A stretch of 64,000 nt of DNA from SIG607 sp045605385 (GTDB taxonomy: Bacteria > Bacillota > Clostridia > Oscillospirales > Acutalibacteraceae). The DNA lies in assembly GCA_045605385.1 (NCBI GenBank), contig JAZUPW010000015.1, positions 1-64,000 of the forward strand. The letters run 5' to 3'. Made by a program: the position numbers and the translations under genes. This document shows positions 49,262 through 58,155 of the stretch, one piece after another. Positions within the stretch are counted from its first letter, which is position 1, and each line of letters begins with the position of its first letter. Under the pieces are notes generated by a model, which did no database searches, was not told the DNA's origin, and saw nothing but the letters and a program-made list of their open reading frames with translations.

Positions 49262-50143
49262 CTAGTTCATATCTTCAAGTGTTTCTACAAAGGCTTTTAT
49301 GAAGGGGGATATCCAGCGGTTTTTGTGGCAGAGAATCTGGCTGTAGTATATTTGTGTGGGTATGTCGGCGTCTATTTTTACAAGTTCGCCGTTTTCTATT
49401 TGTTCTTTAACGCAGTATTCGGGCAGCAGAGCAATTCCGTGTCCTTTTGTTACCAACCGTGAAATAACGGCGGTGCTGTCTATTTCAATTACTTCTTTCA
49501 AACTCTGGTTATATTCTGCCGCAAGTCGGGTAAGGCGGTTATAACAAAAGCCTATTTTTTCGGTAACTGCAAAATTGTAGCAAAAAAGTTCTTCGGGCGG
49601 TATTTTTTTCTTTTTTGCGGCAGGGTGATTAGGAGCGCACACGAAAATAAGTTGTTCTTCTTTTTTATAAAGACACTTAAAAAGCGAATCGGTATTAATA
49701 TCGGTTGAAAGATAGGCTATATCAAGTTCGTTTTCTTTAAGCATTTTTAACAGTTCTTTAGAATGTTCTGTTTTTACGCGCAGTTCAATATTATTATGCT
49801 TGTTAAAAAATTCGGGCAACATATTACTAAGGCGCGACATTAAAAGCGATTCAAGCACACCAACCCTTAAAGTGCCAAAAAGAAGCGGATTGTCTTTATC
49901 AAAGGTAACCGCCTTATTAAAACTGTCTATAATATCATAGGCATAACTTAAAAAATGTTCACCCGCCTGTGTTAGCGAAACCGTTTTTCCAATGCGGTCG
50001 AAAAGTGGGTACCCAAGTGTTTTTTCAAGTTGCTGTATCTGCATTGTAACGGCAGACTGCACGTAATTCTGTTCCTTTGCAACCTTTGTAAAACTCTTTA
50101 ATTCTGCTACTCTTATAAAGGTCTGAATGTTTTTAATGTCCAT
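49262..50143 (-). CDS. LysR-family transcriptional regulator
   Basis: A 293-aa regulator with an N-terminal winged helix (MDIKNIQTFIRVAELKSFTKVA, core TFIRVAELKSFTKVA; then VTMQIQQLEKTLGYPLFDR) and a periplasmic-binding-like effector domain. It is divergent from the YitT gene, the usual position for a LysR activator of its neighbour. The palindrome TTTGAT-N7-ATCAAA (50164-50182) between them fits the T-N11-A rule of LysR sites. Effector unknown. Confidence 0.9.
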   Translation of the reverse strand: MDIKNIQTFIRVAELKSFTKVAKEQNYVQSAVTMQIQQLEKTLGYPLFDRIGKTVSLTQAGEHFLSYAYDIIDSFNKAVTFDKDNPLLFGTLRVGVLESLLMSRLSNMLPEFFNKHNNIELRVKTEHSKELLKMLKENELDIAYLSTDINTDSLFKCLYKKEEQLIFVCAPNHPAAKKKKIPPEELFCYNFAVTEKIGFCYNRLTRLAAEYNQSLKEVIEIDSTAVISRLVTKGHGIALLPEYCVKEQIENGELVKIDADIPTQIYYSQILCHKNRWISPFIKAFVETLEDMN

Positions 50144-50163
50144 TTATATCACCTATCAGTAAA

Positions 50164-50220
50164 TTTGATAATGTATATCAAATGTATTCATTTTACAAAT
50201 ATATAATAACAGATTATAAT
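50164..50220 (+). promoter_or_regulatory. LysR-type site and YitT promoter
   Basis: Palindrome TTTGAT-N7-ATCAAA at 50164-50182, then TTTACA (50192-50197), 17-bp spacer, TATAAT (50215-50220). The site lies about 10 bp upstream of the -35 box, the place for an activator. Confidence 0.65.
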
Positions 50221-50249
50221 TCGTAAGTAAACAGAAAAGGGGTATAAAA

Positions 50250-51152
50250 ATGAAAGCAAACGGAAAAAATATTTTATCTTACTTAGTAATTGTGGCTTTA
50301 GCGCTTCTTTTAGCGGTGAATTACTATATTTTTATAATAGAAAACAACTTTGCGCCGGCAGGTTTAAACGGTATTGCAACTATGATACAGTATAAAACGG
50401 GATTCAGTATTTCTTACGTTTCGCTTATTATCAACATACCGCTTTGTTTACTCTTTTTCTTTTGTTTCGAAAAGGAATATGCAGTAAAAAGCCTTGTTTT
50501 CACGCTTGTGTATTCATTTGCATATTTGTATTTGCAAAAAAGCGGACTTGATAAATTACAGTATGATGCAGGCGGACACGATACCATATTTCCCGTTATT
50601 ATAAGCGGTGTTTTAAGCGGTGTTGTTGCAGGTTTTTCGCTTAAAAACAATTCCTCAAGCGGCGGTATGGAACTTGTTTCAAAAATGATAAATTCCAAAC
50701 GCCCCAACACAAACTTTTTTATGGTTACTTTTACGTTGAATGCAATAATTGCCGTGGTATCGCTTTTTGTTTATTCCAATAACGGCGCGCTTGATTACAA
50801 ACCCGTTGCGCTTTGCATTACTTATTGTTTTGTTTCAAACTATGTAGGCAACTATATAATAAAGGGTACGAAAACCGCGTATCAGTTTACCGTTATAACT
50901 GAATACCCAGATGAAATTGCTGAAGAATTAACACGGGTTTTGCGCCACGGAGCAACAAAAATAACGGCAGAGGGCGCCTACACCAAGAAGAACAAAACCG
51001 TGCTTTTATGCGTTGTAAACAATACGCAGGTTGCCGATTTCAGAAAAATAATTTCTAAGTATGAAAACACCTTTTCTTACTGCGAAACCGTAAACGAAAC
51101 CTTTGGTAATTTTAAAAATATTAAAAACAGTGATGTTTTTAACAAAAAATAA
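50250..51152 (+). CDS. YitT-family membrane protein
   Basis: A 300-aa member of the YitT/DUF2179 family: five to six membrane helices (residues 8-205; FAPAGLNGIATMI and SSSGGMELVSKMI motifs) and a cytoplasmic DUF2179 domain (about 215-285: TEYPDEIAEELTRVLRHGATKI, core EIAEEL..LRHGAT). The transported substrate or role is unknown for the family. A LysR-type regulator lies divergently upstream. Confidence 0.9.
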   Translation: MKANGKNILSYLVIVALALLLAVNYYIFIIENNFAPAGLNGIATMIQYKTGFSISYVSLIINIPLCLLFFFCFEKEYAVKSLVFTLVYSFAYLYLQKSGLDKLQYDAGGHDTIFPVIISGVLSGVVAGFSLKNNSSSGGMELVSKMINSKRPNTNFFMVTFTLNAIIAVVSLFVYSNNGALDYKPVALCITYCFVSNYVGNYIIKGTKTAYQFTVITEYPDEIAEELTRVLRHGATKITAEGAYTKKNKTVLLCVVNNTQVADFRKIISKYENTFSYCETVNETFGNFKNIKNSDVFNKK

Positions 51153-51165
51153 ACCGTTTTTTACA

Positions 51166-51194
51166 TTGAAAAAACATTTCTCTTAGAGTATAAT
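51166..51194 (+). promoter_or_regulatory. Promoter of FAD oxidoreductase gene
   Basis: TTGAAA (51166-51171), 17-bp spacer, TATAAT (51189-51194). Confidence 0.6.
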
Positions 51195-51212
51195 TGCTTT
51201 GGGTGATAAAAA

Positions 51213-52367
51213 ATGATAACCGAAACAATAAAAACTCCTGTGACAAAGGAATGCGACGTGCTTGTTTGCGGCGGCGGTTTTGGAGGAATAAGCGCGGCGC
51301 TTTCTTCAGCAAGACACGGCGCAAAGGTAATATTGCTTGAAAAAGAATATATTTTAGGCGGTCTTGGTACTGCAGGGCTTGTTACCATTTATCTTGCCCT
51401 CTGCGATGGACTTGGCAAACAGGTATCTTTCGGTATTGCGGAAGAACTATTAAAACTTTCGGTGTCTATGGGCCACGAAGGGTTATACCCTGAAGAATGG
51501 TTTGAAAAAAGAGAAGAAAAGAAAAAACGGTATGAATCTTCTTTTAACCCCAACCTTTTTGCTGTTCTTGCCGAACAACTGCTCAGTAGTGTGGGCGTTG
51601 AAATTCTTTACGGCACCTATGCCGTTGCCGTAGATAAAGAAAACGACAGAATTAATGCCGTGATTACCGAAAGTAAATCGGGCAGACAGGCAATAAAGGT
51701 AAAAAGCGTTGTCGATGCAACGGGGGATTGTGATATTGCTTATTTTTCAGGCGTACCAACCGAAAAACATAAAAAAGGCAATAAACTTGCGGCGTGGTAT
51801 TACGGACTTAGTGAAAACGGTTATGCGCTTAAAATGCTTGGTGATTCTTTTTATACCGATAAAGAGGGGCAACGCTATTTTTCGGGACTTAATACTGCCG
51901 AAAATTCTGAATTAGTACAACTTTCCCACGCGCGGCTTCTTGAGGATATATTAAATCGCAGAGAAAACGGTGAGCAGGTGGTTCCCACGTCTATAGCAAC
52001 CATACCGCAACTGCGTATGACAAGAAAAATTGTGGGCGAATATACACTTGATGAAACGCAGATGCATAAATATTTTGCCGATTCAATAGGTATGGTATCC
52101 GATTGGCGTAAAGCGGGTCCTGTTTTTGAAGTGCCTTTTAAAACGCTTTATTGTAAAGAGGTTAAAAACCTTATAACCGCAGGCAGATGTACTTCTGTTA
52201 CCGATGATATGTGGGATATAATGCGAGTTATTCCTTGTTGTGCCGTAACGGGACAGGCAGCAGGAACCGCCGCGGCTATGTGTGATGACTTCTGCCGTAT
52301 TGATATAAGCGAACTTCAAAAGGAACTTGTAAACGATGGCGTGGTTTTACACGAAAAAGATTTATAA
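51213..52367 (+). CDS. FAD-dependent oxidoreductase (PF12831-type)
   Basis: A 384-aa flavoprotein with a Rossmann FAD site at the N terminus (DVLVCGGGFGGISAALSSARHG, core GGGFGGISAA), a second FAD-contact region (VVDATGDCDIAYFSGVP) and a C-terminal AAGTAAAM dinucleotide-region helix. The family, often labelled FAD-dependent oxidoreductase, acts on small organic substrates in the cytoplasm; the substrate is unknown. It has its own promoter and is followed by a perfect terminator. Confidence 0.85.
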   Translation: MITETIKTPVTKECDVLVCGGGFGGISAALSSARHGAKVILLEKEYILGGLGTAGLVTIYLALCDGLGKQVSFGIAEELLKLSVSMGHEGLYPEEWFEKREEKKKRYESSFNPNLFAVLAEQLLSSVGVEILYGTYAVAVDKENDRINAVITESKSGRQAIKVKSVVDATGDCDIAYFSGVPTEKHKKGNKLAAWYYGLSENGYALKMLGDSFYTDKEGQRYFSGLNTAENSELVQLSHARLLEDILNRRENGEQVVPTSIATIPQLRMTRKIVGEYTLDETQMHKYFADSIGMVSDWRKAGPVFEVPFKTLYCKEVKNLITAGRCTSVTDDMWDIMRVIPCCAVTGQAAGTAAAMCDDFCRIDISELQKELVNDGVVLHEKDL

Positions 52368-52370
52368 AAC

Positions 52371-52400
52371 AAAAAACGAAGATTTTCATCTTCGTTTTTT
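52371..52400. terminator. Terminator between FAD gene and AraC-like gene
   Basis: AAAAAACGAAGAT-TTTC-ATCTTCGTTTTTT, bidirectional. Confidence 0.88.
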
Positions 52401-52723
52401 TAATGCTGTTTTTTATATTCAGATATCGAAATACCCGTTTCTCTTTTAAAAACTACGTAAAAATAGTTTACCGATGCAAATTCAAGCCGTTCTGCAATTT
52501 CGTTAGGTTCTAAACCCTCTTTAAGCAACTGTTTGGCTTTTTCAATTTTAAATGCGTTAAACTGTTTTGCAATTCCTTTGTCGTTGCAAAGCGAAAAAAT
52601 TCGTTTTAAAGATGATTTGCTCATACAAAAATATTCGGCAATATCATCTACGCTTAAATCTTTTTCGCAAGTGTTTTTTAAATATTCAATAATCTCGTTA
52701 TATTTCGCTTTGGTGGTTTTCAT
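52400..52723 (-). CDS. AraC-family DNA-binding protein, HTH only
   Basis: A 107-aa protein consisting of little more than the two AraC helix-turn-helix units (YFCMSKSSLKRIFSLCNDKGI, core CMSKSSLKRIFS; and ERLEFASVNYFYVVFKRETGISI, core FASVNYFYVVFKRETG). It lacks a sensing domain, like MarA/SoxS-type regulators. It is divergent from a full-length AraC regulator at 52846, and repeats of TAGCA lie between, so the two may cross-regulate. Confidence 0.85.
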   Translation of the reverse strand: MKTTKAKYNEIIEYLKNTCEKDLSVDDIAEYFCMSKSSLKRIFSLCNDKGIAKQFNAFKIEKAKQLLKEGLEPNEIAERLEFASVNYFYVVFKRETGISISEYKKQH

Positions 52724-52767
52724 AATTTCACCTCAAACAAAAACTTGATTTTCGGTTTTAATTATGA

Positions 52768-52820
52768 TAGCATAAAATAGCAGATATTGATAGCACAATA
52801 TAGTTAAATCTTAGCACAAT
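52768..52820. promoter_or_regulatory. Repeated TAGCA motifs between the two AraC genes
   Basis: TAGCA occurs at 52768, 52778, 52791 and 52812; the last two extend to identical TAGCACAAT (52791-52799 and 52812-52820), 21 bp apart. Direct repeats on one face of the helix are typical of AraC-type binding sites. Confidence 0.5.
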
Positions 52821-52845
52821 TTTGATGTTTAGGGGGGGTAAAGCT

Positions 52846-53688
52846 TTGCCTGCGGCTATAAGAGAAAGCGATGTTGTTGATTACAGCGATGCCGCGATAA
52901 TAAAGGGTAAAAAAATTTATAATTATAATTCAGAAGTTGAGCATTTTGTACCTCATTGGCACAGGCGTTTGGAAATTTTGTATTTAAGAGAAGGCACTTT
53001 TTATTATACCTTGGGAAGCAAAAAAGGTGTATTAAGGGCGGAACAGGCGCTTATTGTTCCAAGCGGTGTTGTGCATCAGGGGATATCAAAGTGTGCAGGT
53101 GTTTATAACATTCTTATGTTTGATATAAGATATTTTTATAACGAATCAAAGGTTTGCAAGCAACTTTTTCCAAAAATATTTAACGGGGAAGTTACCTTTG
53201 ATGCCGTAACTGATGATAAAGAGGTTCTGACTGTACTTAATAAAATTTGTGATGAAGTAGATGTCGATTCAATTGAAGCGGTAGCCGAAATTTACAGGCT
53301 TATACATGTAATGATAAAAAAAGGTGTTTTAAAACCTAACGGTAACAAAAGTTCATTACAACTAAAAGAGGTTACCGATTATATAGAGGAAAACTGTGAA
53401 AAAGAACTTTCAACGGCAGATCTTTGCAAACGGTTTGGCTATACTTCGGCGCATTTTTGCCGTAAATTTAAAAATGCCATAGGCGTTACGCCCGTAACCT
53501 TTATTAATCTTTGCCGTCTTGAAAAAGCGAAGAAAATGATAATGAATAACGAAGGACAAATATGGGAAATAGCTTTTTCCTGTGGTTTTAGTGATGCCAA
53601 TTATTTCACGCGTTGCTTTAAGGCGCATTTTAAACATCCGCCTACCTATTATAAAAATGCAGAAAACATTTTGTCTTATGATAGTTAA
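52846..53688 (+). CDS. AraC-family regulator with cupin sensing domain
   Basis: A 280-aa regulator. The N-terminal AraC-type cupin (about 20-120: EVEHFVPHWHRRLEILYLREG, core HFVPHWHRRLEILY; VPSGVVHQG) would bind a small ligand, and the C-terminal two HTH units (FGYTSAHFCRKFKNAIGVTPV; FSCGFSDANYFTRCFK) bind DNA. I favour the TTG at 52846, because AGGGGGGG at 52831-52838 lies 7 nt before it; ATG 52825 is inside that ribosome site. Ligand and targets unknown; such regulators often control sugar genes. Confidence 0.82.
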   Translation: MPAAIRESDVVDYSDAAIIKGKKIYNYNSEVEHFVPHWHRRLEILYLREGTFYYTLGSKKGVLRAEQALIVPSGVVHQGISKCAGVYNILMFDIRYFYNESKVCKQLFPKIFNGEVTFDAVTDDKEVLTVLNKICDEVDVDSIEAVAEIYRLIHVMIKKGVLKPNGNKSSLQLKEVTDYIEENCEKELSTADLCKRFGYTSAHFCRKFKNAIGVTPVTFINLCRLEKAKKMIMNNEGQIWEIAFSCGFSDANYFTRCFKAHFKHPPTYYKNAENILSYDS

Positions 53689-53693
53689 AAAAG

Positions 53694-53731
53694 AGGCTGC
53701 CTCACTTCTTCTTAGTGAGACAGTCCCTTTT
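53694..53731. terminator. Terminator between AraC gene and leftward membrane gene
   Basis: Imperfect stem around CTCACT-TCTTCTT-AGTGAG extended by GGCTG/CAGTCC, followed by TTTTTT. Confidence 0.7.
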
Positions 53732-53735
53732 TTGG

Positions 53736-54464
53736 TTATTCTTTTTTAGTACAGCGCCAACAAACGGCAGCTGAAAGTATTGTTGTTACAGCAAGAATTA
53801 TCAGCCTTATTTCGGTTTCAAGCGGGGATTCTAAAAACGTGTGGGCAACCGCTGAAAACAGTACGGCAAGAAGGAAAAACGCGCCGCCTGATAACTTTTT
53901 AATTGAGGTAAACAATATAGCCGAAATGCATATTTCAAGAACGCAAAGCAATATAAGCTGAAGCGTTATAAGAAATATGGTGTAAACGTTGCCGTCTGCC
54001 ACAATTTGCGCAGTAGTGTGGAAAACACTTGGCACAGCCTTTGTACTTTCCAGCGCTTTCATAACGGCAAATATGCAGGATACAATGCCTGACAGTGCGT
54101 ATGTAACAATACACATAGCTAAGGAGTACCCCGTGCCGAAAACAAGACCGTCAACCTTTTTATCGGCTTTTTTCATTATATATTTAATCCAAATAATGCG
54201 GCCTACGGTAAGACAAACGGTAAAAATGCATCCGCTGAAAATTGCCGAAACCCAAGGGTTCATAATAACAGCTGAAGTTATTTCTAAACTGTTTATAATT
54301 ACAACCTGAACAACGCTGTTAATAACGGCAAATAAAAGATAAACAATAATTCCTGCGCCGAAAGTTTTCTTCGCGGCTTCATGTTTGTCAATACGCGCTT
54401 TAATAATAAGCGGTAAAGCTATAGCTACAGCGGTTTGCAGTGCGTAAAACAAAGCCTCAAACAT
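53736..54464 (-). CDS. Polytopic membrane protein at the end of the heat-shock operon
   Basis: A 242-aa protein with seven or eight hydrophobic helices and few charged residues between them. The general layout resembles YhfC-type membrane proteins, but I see no metal-binding motif and do not assign a family. It starts 2 nt after dnaJ and is followed by a terminator, so it is the last gene of the hrcA-grpE-dnaK-dnaJ operon. Its presence there suggests stress induction through HrcA (inference). Confidence 0.65.
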   Translation of the reverse strand: MFEALFYALQTAVAIALPLIIKARIDKHEAAKKTFGAGIIVYLLFAVINSVVQVVIINSLEITSAVIMNPWVSAIFSGCIFTVCLTVGRIIWIKYIMKKADKKVDGLVFGTGYSLAMCIVTYALSGIVSCIFAVMKALESTKAVPSVFHTTAQIVADGNVYTIFLITLQLILLCVLEICISAILFTSIKKLSGGAFFLLAVLFSAVAHTFLESPLETEIRLIILAVTTILSAAVCWRCTKKE

Positions 54465-54466
54465 AA

Positions 54467-55633
54467 TTATTTCTCCTCATCAAAAAGATCTTTTACTTTA
54501 GAAAAGAAACTTTTGCGCTTTTTATAATTACTTTCATCGGTCTGGCTGTCAAACTCTCTCAGCAGTTCACGTTGCTTCTTAGAAAGGTCTTTGGGAACTT
54601 CAACAATAACCTTTACATATTGGTCGCCGTATCCCGAATAGTTAAGGCGCTTAATACCTTTGCCTTTAAGTTTGAATTCATCGCCGGGTTGAGTGCCTTC
54701 GTGAATGGTAAATTTAACTTTGCCGTCAAGCGTGGGAACAATAATTTCAGCGCCCAATGCCGCCTGAGCAAAGGTAATCGGAATTTCACAGAAAACGTCA
54801 AAACCTTCGCGTTCAAATATGGCGTGTGGACGAACCGAAACGGTAATGTAAAGATCCCCTGCAGGGCCTCCGTTTGTTCCCATATCACCGCCGCCGCGAA
54901 GCGTAATGCGCTGTCCGTCGTCAATACCCGCAGGTATATCAATAATCTTTTCAACGCTAACGCGTTTTCTGCCCTTGCCCGAACAGGACTTACAGGGATT
55001 TTCAATTATTTTACCGTTGCCTCGGCACTGACTGCAGACCTGTTGTGTCTGCATAACGCCGAACGGAGTTCGCTGTGCAGTTGTTACCTGACCGCTACCC
55101 TGACAGGTAGGACAAGTTTTAGGTGTGCTTCCTTTTTCTGCGCCGCTTCCGCCACATTCGCTGCAGTTTTCAATGCGTGTGGCTTTAATGGTTTTTTTGC
55201 ATCCCTTTGCGGCTTCTTCAAACGAAATTGTAACAGCCGATGCAGTATCTGCGCCTCTGCGCGGAGCATTGGGGTTACTGCGTCGTGAACCGCCGCCAAA
55301 ACCACCGCCGAAGAAAGAACCGAAAATATCACCTAAATCGCCGAAGTCAAAACCTCCGCCGTAAGCGCCGCCGTATCCGCCGCCGCCCGCGCCGAAGTTA
55401 GGGTCAACACCTGCATGTCCGAACTGGTCGTAGCGAGAACGCTTATCTTTATCGGAAAGCACTTCATAGGCTTCGTTTACTTCTTTAAAGTTCTTTTCGG
55501 CTTCGGCATCACCTGGGTGTAAATCGGGGTGATATTTTTTTGCCGCTTTTCTATAGGCTTTTTTCAGTTCGTCATCGCCAACCGATTTATCAACGCCTAA
55601 AACCTCGTAATAATCTCTTTTTTGGTCTGCCAA
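54467..55633 (-). CDS. dnaJ: Chaperone DnaJ
   Basis: A 388-aa type I J-protein: J domain at residues 5-70 with the HPD triad (KKYHPDLHP), a Gly/Phe-rich linker (GGGYGGAYGGGFDFGD), a zinc region with all four CxxCxGxG repeats (CSECGGSG, CPTCQGSG, CSQCRGNG, CKSCSGKG), and C-terminal substrate-binding domains. It stimulates the DnaK ATPase. It follows dnaK with a hairpin in the gap. Confidence 0.97.
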   Translation of the reverse strand: MADQKRDYYEVLGVDKSVGDDELKKAYRKAAKKYHPDLHPGDAEAEKNFKEVNEAYEVLSDKDKRSRYDQFGHAGVDPNFGAGGGGYGGAYGGGFDFGDLGDIFGSFFGGGFGGGSRRSNPNAPRRGADTASAVTISFEEAAKGCKKTIKATRIENCSECGGSGAEKGSTPKTCPTCQGSGQVTTAQRTPFGVMQTQQVCSQCRGNGKIIENPCKSCSGKGRKRVSVEKIIDIPAGIDDGQRITLRGGGDMGTNGGPAGDLYITVSVRPHAIFEREGFDVFCEIPITFAQAALGAEIIVPTLDGKVKFTIHEGTQPGDEFKLKGKGIKRLNYSGYGDQYVKVIVEVPKDLSKKQRELLREFDSQTDESNYKKRKSFFSKVKDLFDEEK

Positions 55634-55664
55634 AATAAAACTCTCCTAAAATAATATGTAGTGA

Positions 55665-55686
55665 CAGTCCCGATTTTTCGGGACTG
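55665..55686 (-). terminator. Stem-loop between dnaK and dnaJ
   Basis: CAGTCCCGA-TTTT-TCGGGACTG, perfect 9-bp stem but without a T tract on the minus strand. More likely a processing or stabilising hairpin that lowers dnaJ expression than a full terminator. Confidence 0.55.
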
Positions 55687-55699
55687 CCTTTTAATTCAA

Positions 55700-57535
55700 T
55701 TACTGTTTGTCTGCATCTTCAACGTCGCTGAAATCAGCATCGTAAACGTTGTTATCATTTTGCGGCGCTGCGTCCTGCGCACCTTGTGCCTGTTGCGCTG
55801 CAGCCGCTGCCTGATAAACCTTTTCACTTACGGCATAAACTTCTTTCTGAAGTTCTTCCTGTTTAGCCTTAATAGCATCAATATCAGTGCCCTTTAATGC
55901 TTCTTTCAATGCTTCTTTTGCAGTGTTGATTTTATTCTTTTCTTCATCAGAAAGTTTGTCGCCGAATTCATTTACAGTCTTTTCGGTCTGGTAAATCATC
56001 TGGTCGGCATTGTTTCTGGTGTCAACTTCTTCTCTGCGTTTTTTGTCTTCGTTTTCATACTGAGCAGCTTCGGCTACAGCCTTGTCAATATCTTCTTTAG
56101 ACATATTTGTACTTGCAGTAATGGTGATAGACTGTTCTTTGCCTGTGCCTAAATCTTTAGCAGAAACGTGAACAATACCGTTAGCGTCAATATCAAAAGT
56201 TACTTCAATCTGAGGGATTCCTCTAGGAGCAGGAGCAATACCGTCAAGATGGAATACACCAAGTTGTTTGTTGTCTTTTGCAAATTCTCTCTCACCCTGT
56301 AAAACGTTTACTTCAACCGAAGTCTGACCGTCTGCAGCGGTAGAGAATATCTGGCTCTTCTTGGTAGGAATGGTGGTGTTTCTTTCAATAACCTTTGTGC
56401 AAACAGCGCCCATTGTTTCAATACCAAGCGAAAGCGGGGTAACGTCAAGAAGTAATAATCCCTTAACGTCGCCGCCTAATACACCGCCCTGTAAAGCGGC
56501 GCCCAAAGCAACACATTCATCGGGGTTAATGCCCTTAAAGGGTTCGCTTCCTATAAACTGCTTAACAGCTTCCTGAACAGCAGGAATACGGGAAGAACCG
56601 CCTACCATAAGAACCTTGTTTATTTCGTTCTTCTGAAGACCTGAATCGGCAAGAGCCTGACGAACAGGACCCATTGTAGCTTCTACAAGGTCAGCAGTAA
56701 GTTCGTTGAACTTAGCGCGTGTAATGGTTGTTTCGTAGTGTTTAGGACCGTTGGAGTCAGCAGTAATAAAGGGAAGGTTAATATCGGCAGTTGTCATACC
56801 CGAAAGGTCAATCTTTGCCTTTTCAGCAGCTTCCTTTATACGCTGCATAGCCATTTTATCGGTAGATAAATCAATACCCTGTTCAGCCTTAAAACCTGCA
56901 ACAATGTAGTCGATAATGCGCTTGTCAAAGTCATCACCGCCAAGACGGTTGTTACCTGCAGTAGCAAGAACTTCCTGAACGCCGTCGCCCATTTCAATAA
57001 TAGAAACGTCAAAAGTACCGCCGCCAAGGTCGTATACCATAACCTTCTGGTCGTCTTCCTTATCAATACTGTAAGCCAAAGCGGCAGCGGTAGGTTCGTT
57101 AATAATACGCTTTACTTCAAGACCGGCAATCTTACCTGCGTCTTTAGTAGCCTGACGCTGAGCATCGGTAAAGTAAGCAGGAACAGTAATAACTGCTTCG
57201 CTTACGGTTGTGCCTAAGTATGCTTCGGCATCGGCTTTTAACTTCTGAAGAATAATAGCCGAAATTTCCTGAGGTGTGTAGTTCTTGCCGTCAATTGCAA
57301 CGGTGTGAGAAGTACCCATTTCTCTTTTAATGGAACTAATGGTTCTTTCGGGGTTGGTAATAGCCTGACGTTTTGCAACCTGACCTACCATTCTTTCTCC
57401 CGATTTAGAAAATGCCACAACGCTTGGTGTGGTTCTTGCGCCTTCGGCGTTAGCAATAACTACCGCTTCGCCGCCTTCCATAACGGCTACGCAAGAGTTT
57501 GTTGTACCTAAGTCAATACCTATAATTTTTCCCAT
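55700..57535 (-). CDS. dnaK: Chaperone DnaK (Hsp70)
   Basis: A 611-aa Hsp70: IGIDLGTTNSCVAVMEGG (N-terminal phosphate loop), VPAYFTDAQRQATKDAG, VYDLGGGTFDVSI, and the linker LLLLDVTPLSLGIET region (core DVTPLSLGIET) before the substrate domain. The C-terminal lid ends in a Gln/Ala-rich stretch and VEDADKQ. It lacks the extra nucleotide-domain loop of Gram-negative DnaK, as expected for Gram-positives. Works with DnaJ and GrpE. Confidence 0.98.
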   Translation of the reverse strand: MGKIIGIDLGTTNSCVAVMEGGEAVVIANAEGARTTPSVVAFSKSGERMVGQVAKRQAITNPERTISSIKREMGTSHTVAIDGKNYTPQEISAIILQKLKADAEAYLGTTVSEAVITVPAYFTDAQRQATKDAGKIAGLEVKRIINEPTAAALAYSIDKEDDQKVMVYDLGGGTFDVSIIEMGDGVQEVLATAGNNRLGGDDFDKRIIDYIVAGFKAEQGIDLSTDKMAMQRIKEAAEKAKIDLSGMTTADINLPFITADSNGPKHYETTITRAKFNELTADLVEATMGPVRQALADSGLQKNEINKVLMVGGSSRIPAVQEAVKQFIGSEPFKGINPDECVALGAALQGGVLGGDVKGLLLLDVTPLSLGIETMGAVCTKVIERNTTIPTKKSQIFSTAADGQTSVEVNVLQGEREFAKDNKQLGVFHLDGIAPAPRGIPQIEVTFDIDANGIVHVSAKDLGTGKEQSITITASTNMSKEDIDKAVAEAAQYENEDKKRREEVDTRNNADQMIYQTEKTVNEFGDKLSDEEKNKINTAKEALKEALKGTDIDAIKAKQEELQKEVYAVSEKVYQAAAAAQQAQGAQDAAPQNDNNVYDADFSDVEDADKQ

Positions 57536-57598
57536 AATAATTTTCTCCTTTTTTGTTTGGGTTATTTAAATTTTTAACGGTTTAAAACCATAATTATG

Positions 57599-58141
57599 TT
57601 AGTTTGCTACTTTAACCATAGCAGGTCTTATAACGGTGTCGCCTATTTTGTATCCTTTTTGCAAAACTTCGGCAATAACGTTTTCGCCTAAAGATTCATC
57701 TTCTATATGCATAACTGCTTCGTGAAGCGAAGGGTCAAACGCATCTCCCACCTTTGCAATTTCAACAAGCGATAATTTTTCGGCAAGGGAAACAAATTGC
57801 TTTACAATAAGTTCTATGCCCTTTATATAATCACTGCTATCGGGATTAAACTCGCCTGCGCGGTCTATGTTATCAAAAACGGGCAGTAAAATTTTTGCCT
57901 GTTCTGCTTTTGCATATTCGGCAATGCCTGCGCGTTCACGTGCCGTGCGTTTTTTGTAATTATCAAACTCAGCGGCGGTTCTTGTAAGTACGTCTTTGCT
58001 TTTTTCAAGTTCTTCCTTAAGTTTTTCAATTTCCTGTGCTTTAGAAGACTTTTTTTCTTTTTTCTTAACCTGTTCCTCTGCTACTGGGGTTTCGGGTGTT
58101 TCGGTAACTTCGGCGGTTTCGTTTTTAATGTTTTCTTCCAC
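57599..58141 (-). CDS. grpE: Nucleotide exchange factor GrpE
   Basis: A 180-aa GrpE: a charged, Glu/Lys-rich N-terminal coil (residues 1-60), then the conserved RTAAEFDNYKKRTAREREG-type region (here TAAEFDNYKKRTARER) and C-terminal beta domain (VGDAFDPSLHEAVMHIED, GYKIGDTVIRPAMVKVA). It opens DnaK to exchange ADP for ATP. It starts 14 nt after hrcA stops. Confidence 0.96.
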   Translation of the reverse strand: MEENIKNETAEVTETPETPVAEEQVKKKEKKSSKAQEIEKLKEELEKSKDVLTRTAAEFDNYKKRTARERAGIAEYAKAEQAKILLPVFDNIDRAGEFNPDSSDYIKGIELIVKQFVSLAEKLSLVEIAKVGDAFDPSLHEAVMHIEDESLGENVIAEVLQKGYKIGDTVIRPAMVKVAN

Positions 58142-58155
58142 TTTACTTTAACTCC

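Noticed and set aside
54572..55288. Plus-strand open frame of about 238 codons opposite dnaJ
   Set aside because: Antisense of the dnaJ reading frame, with Ala/Cys-rich composition mirroring the zinc repeats; no ribosome site.
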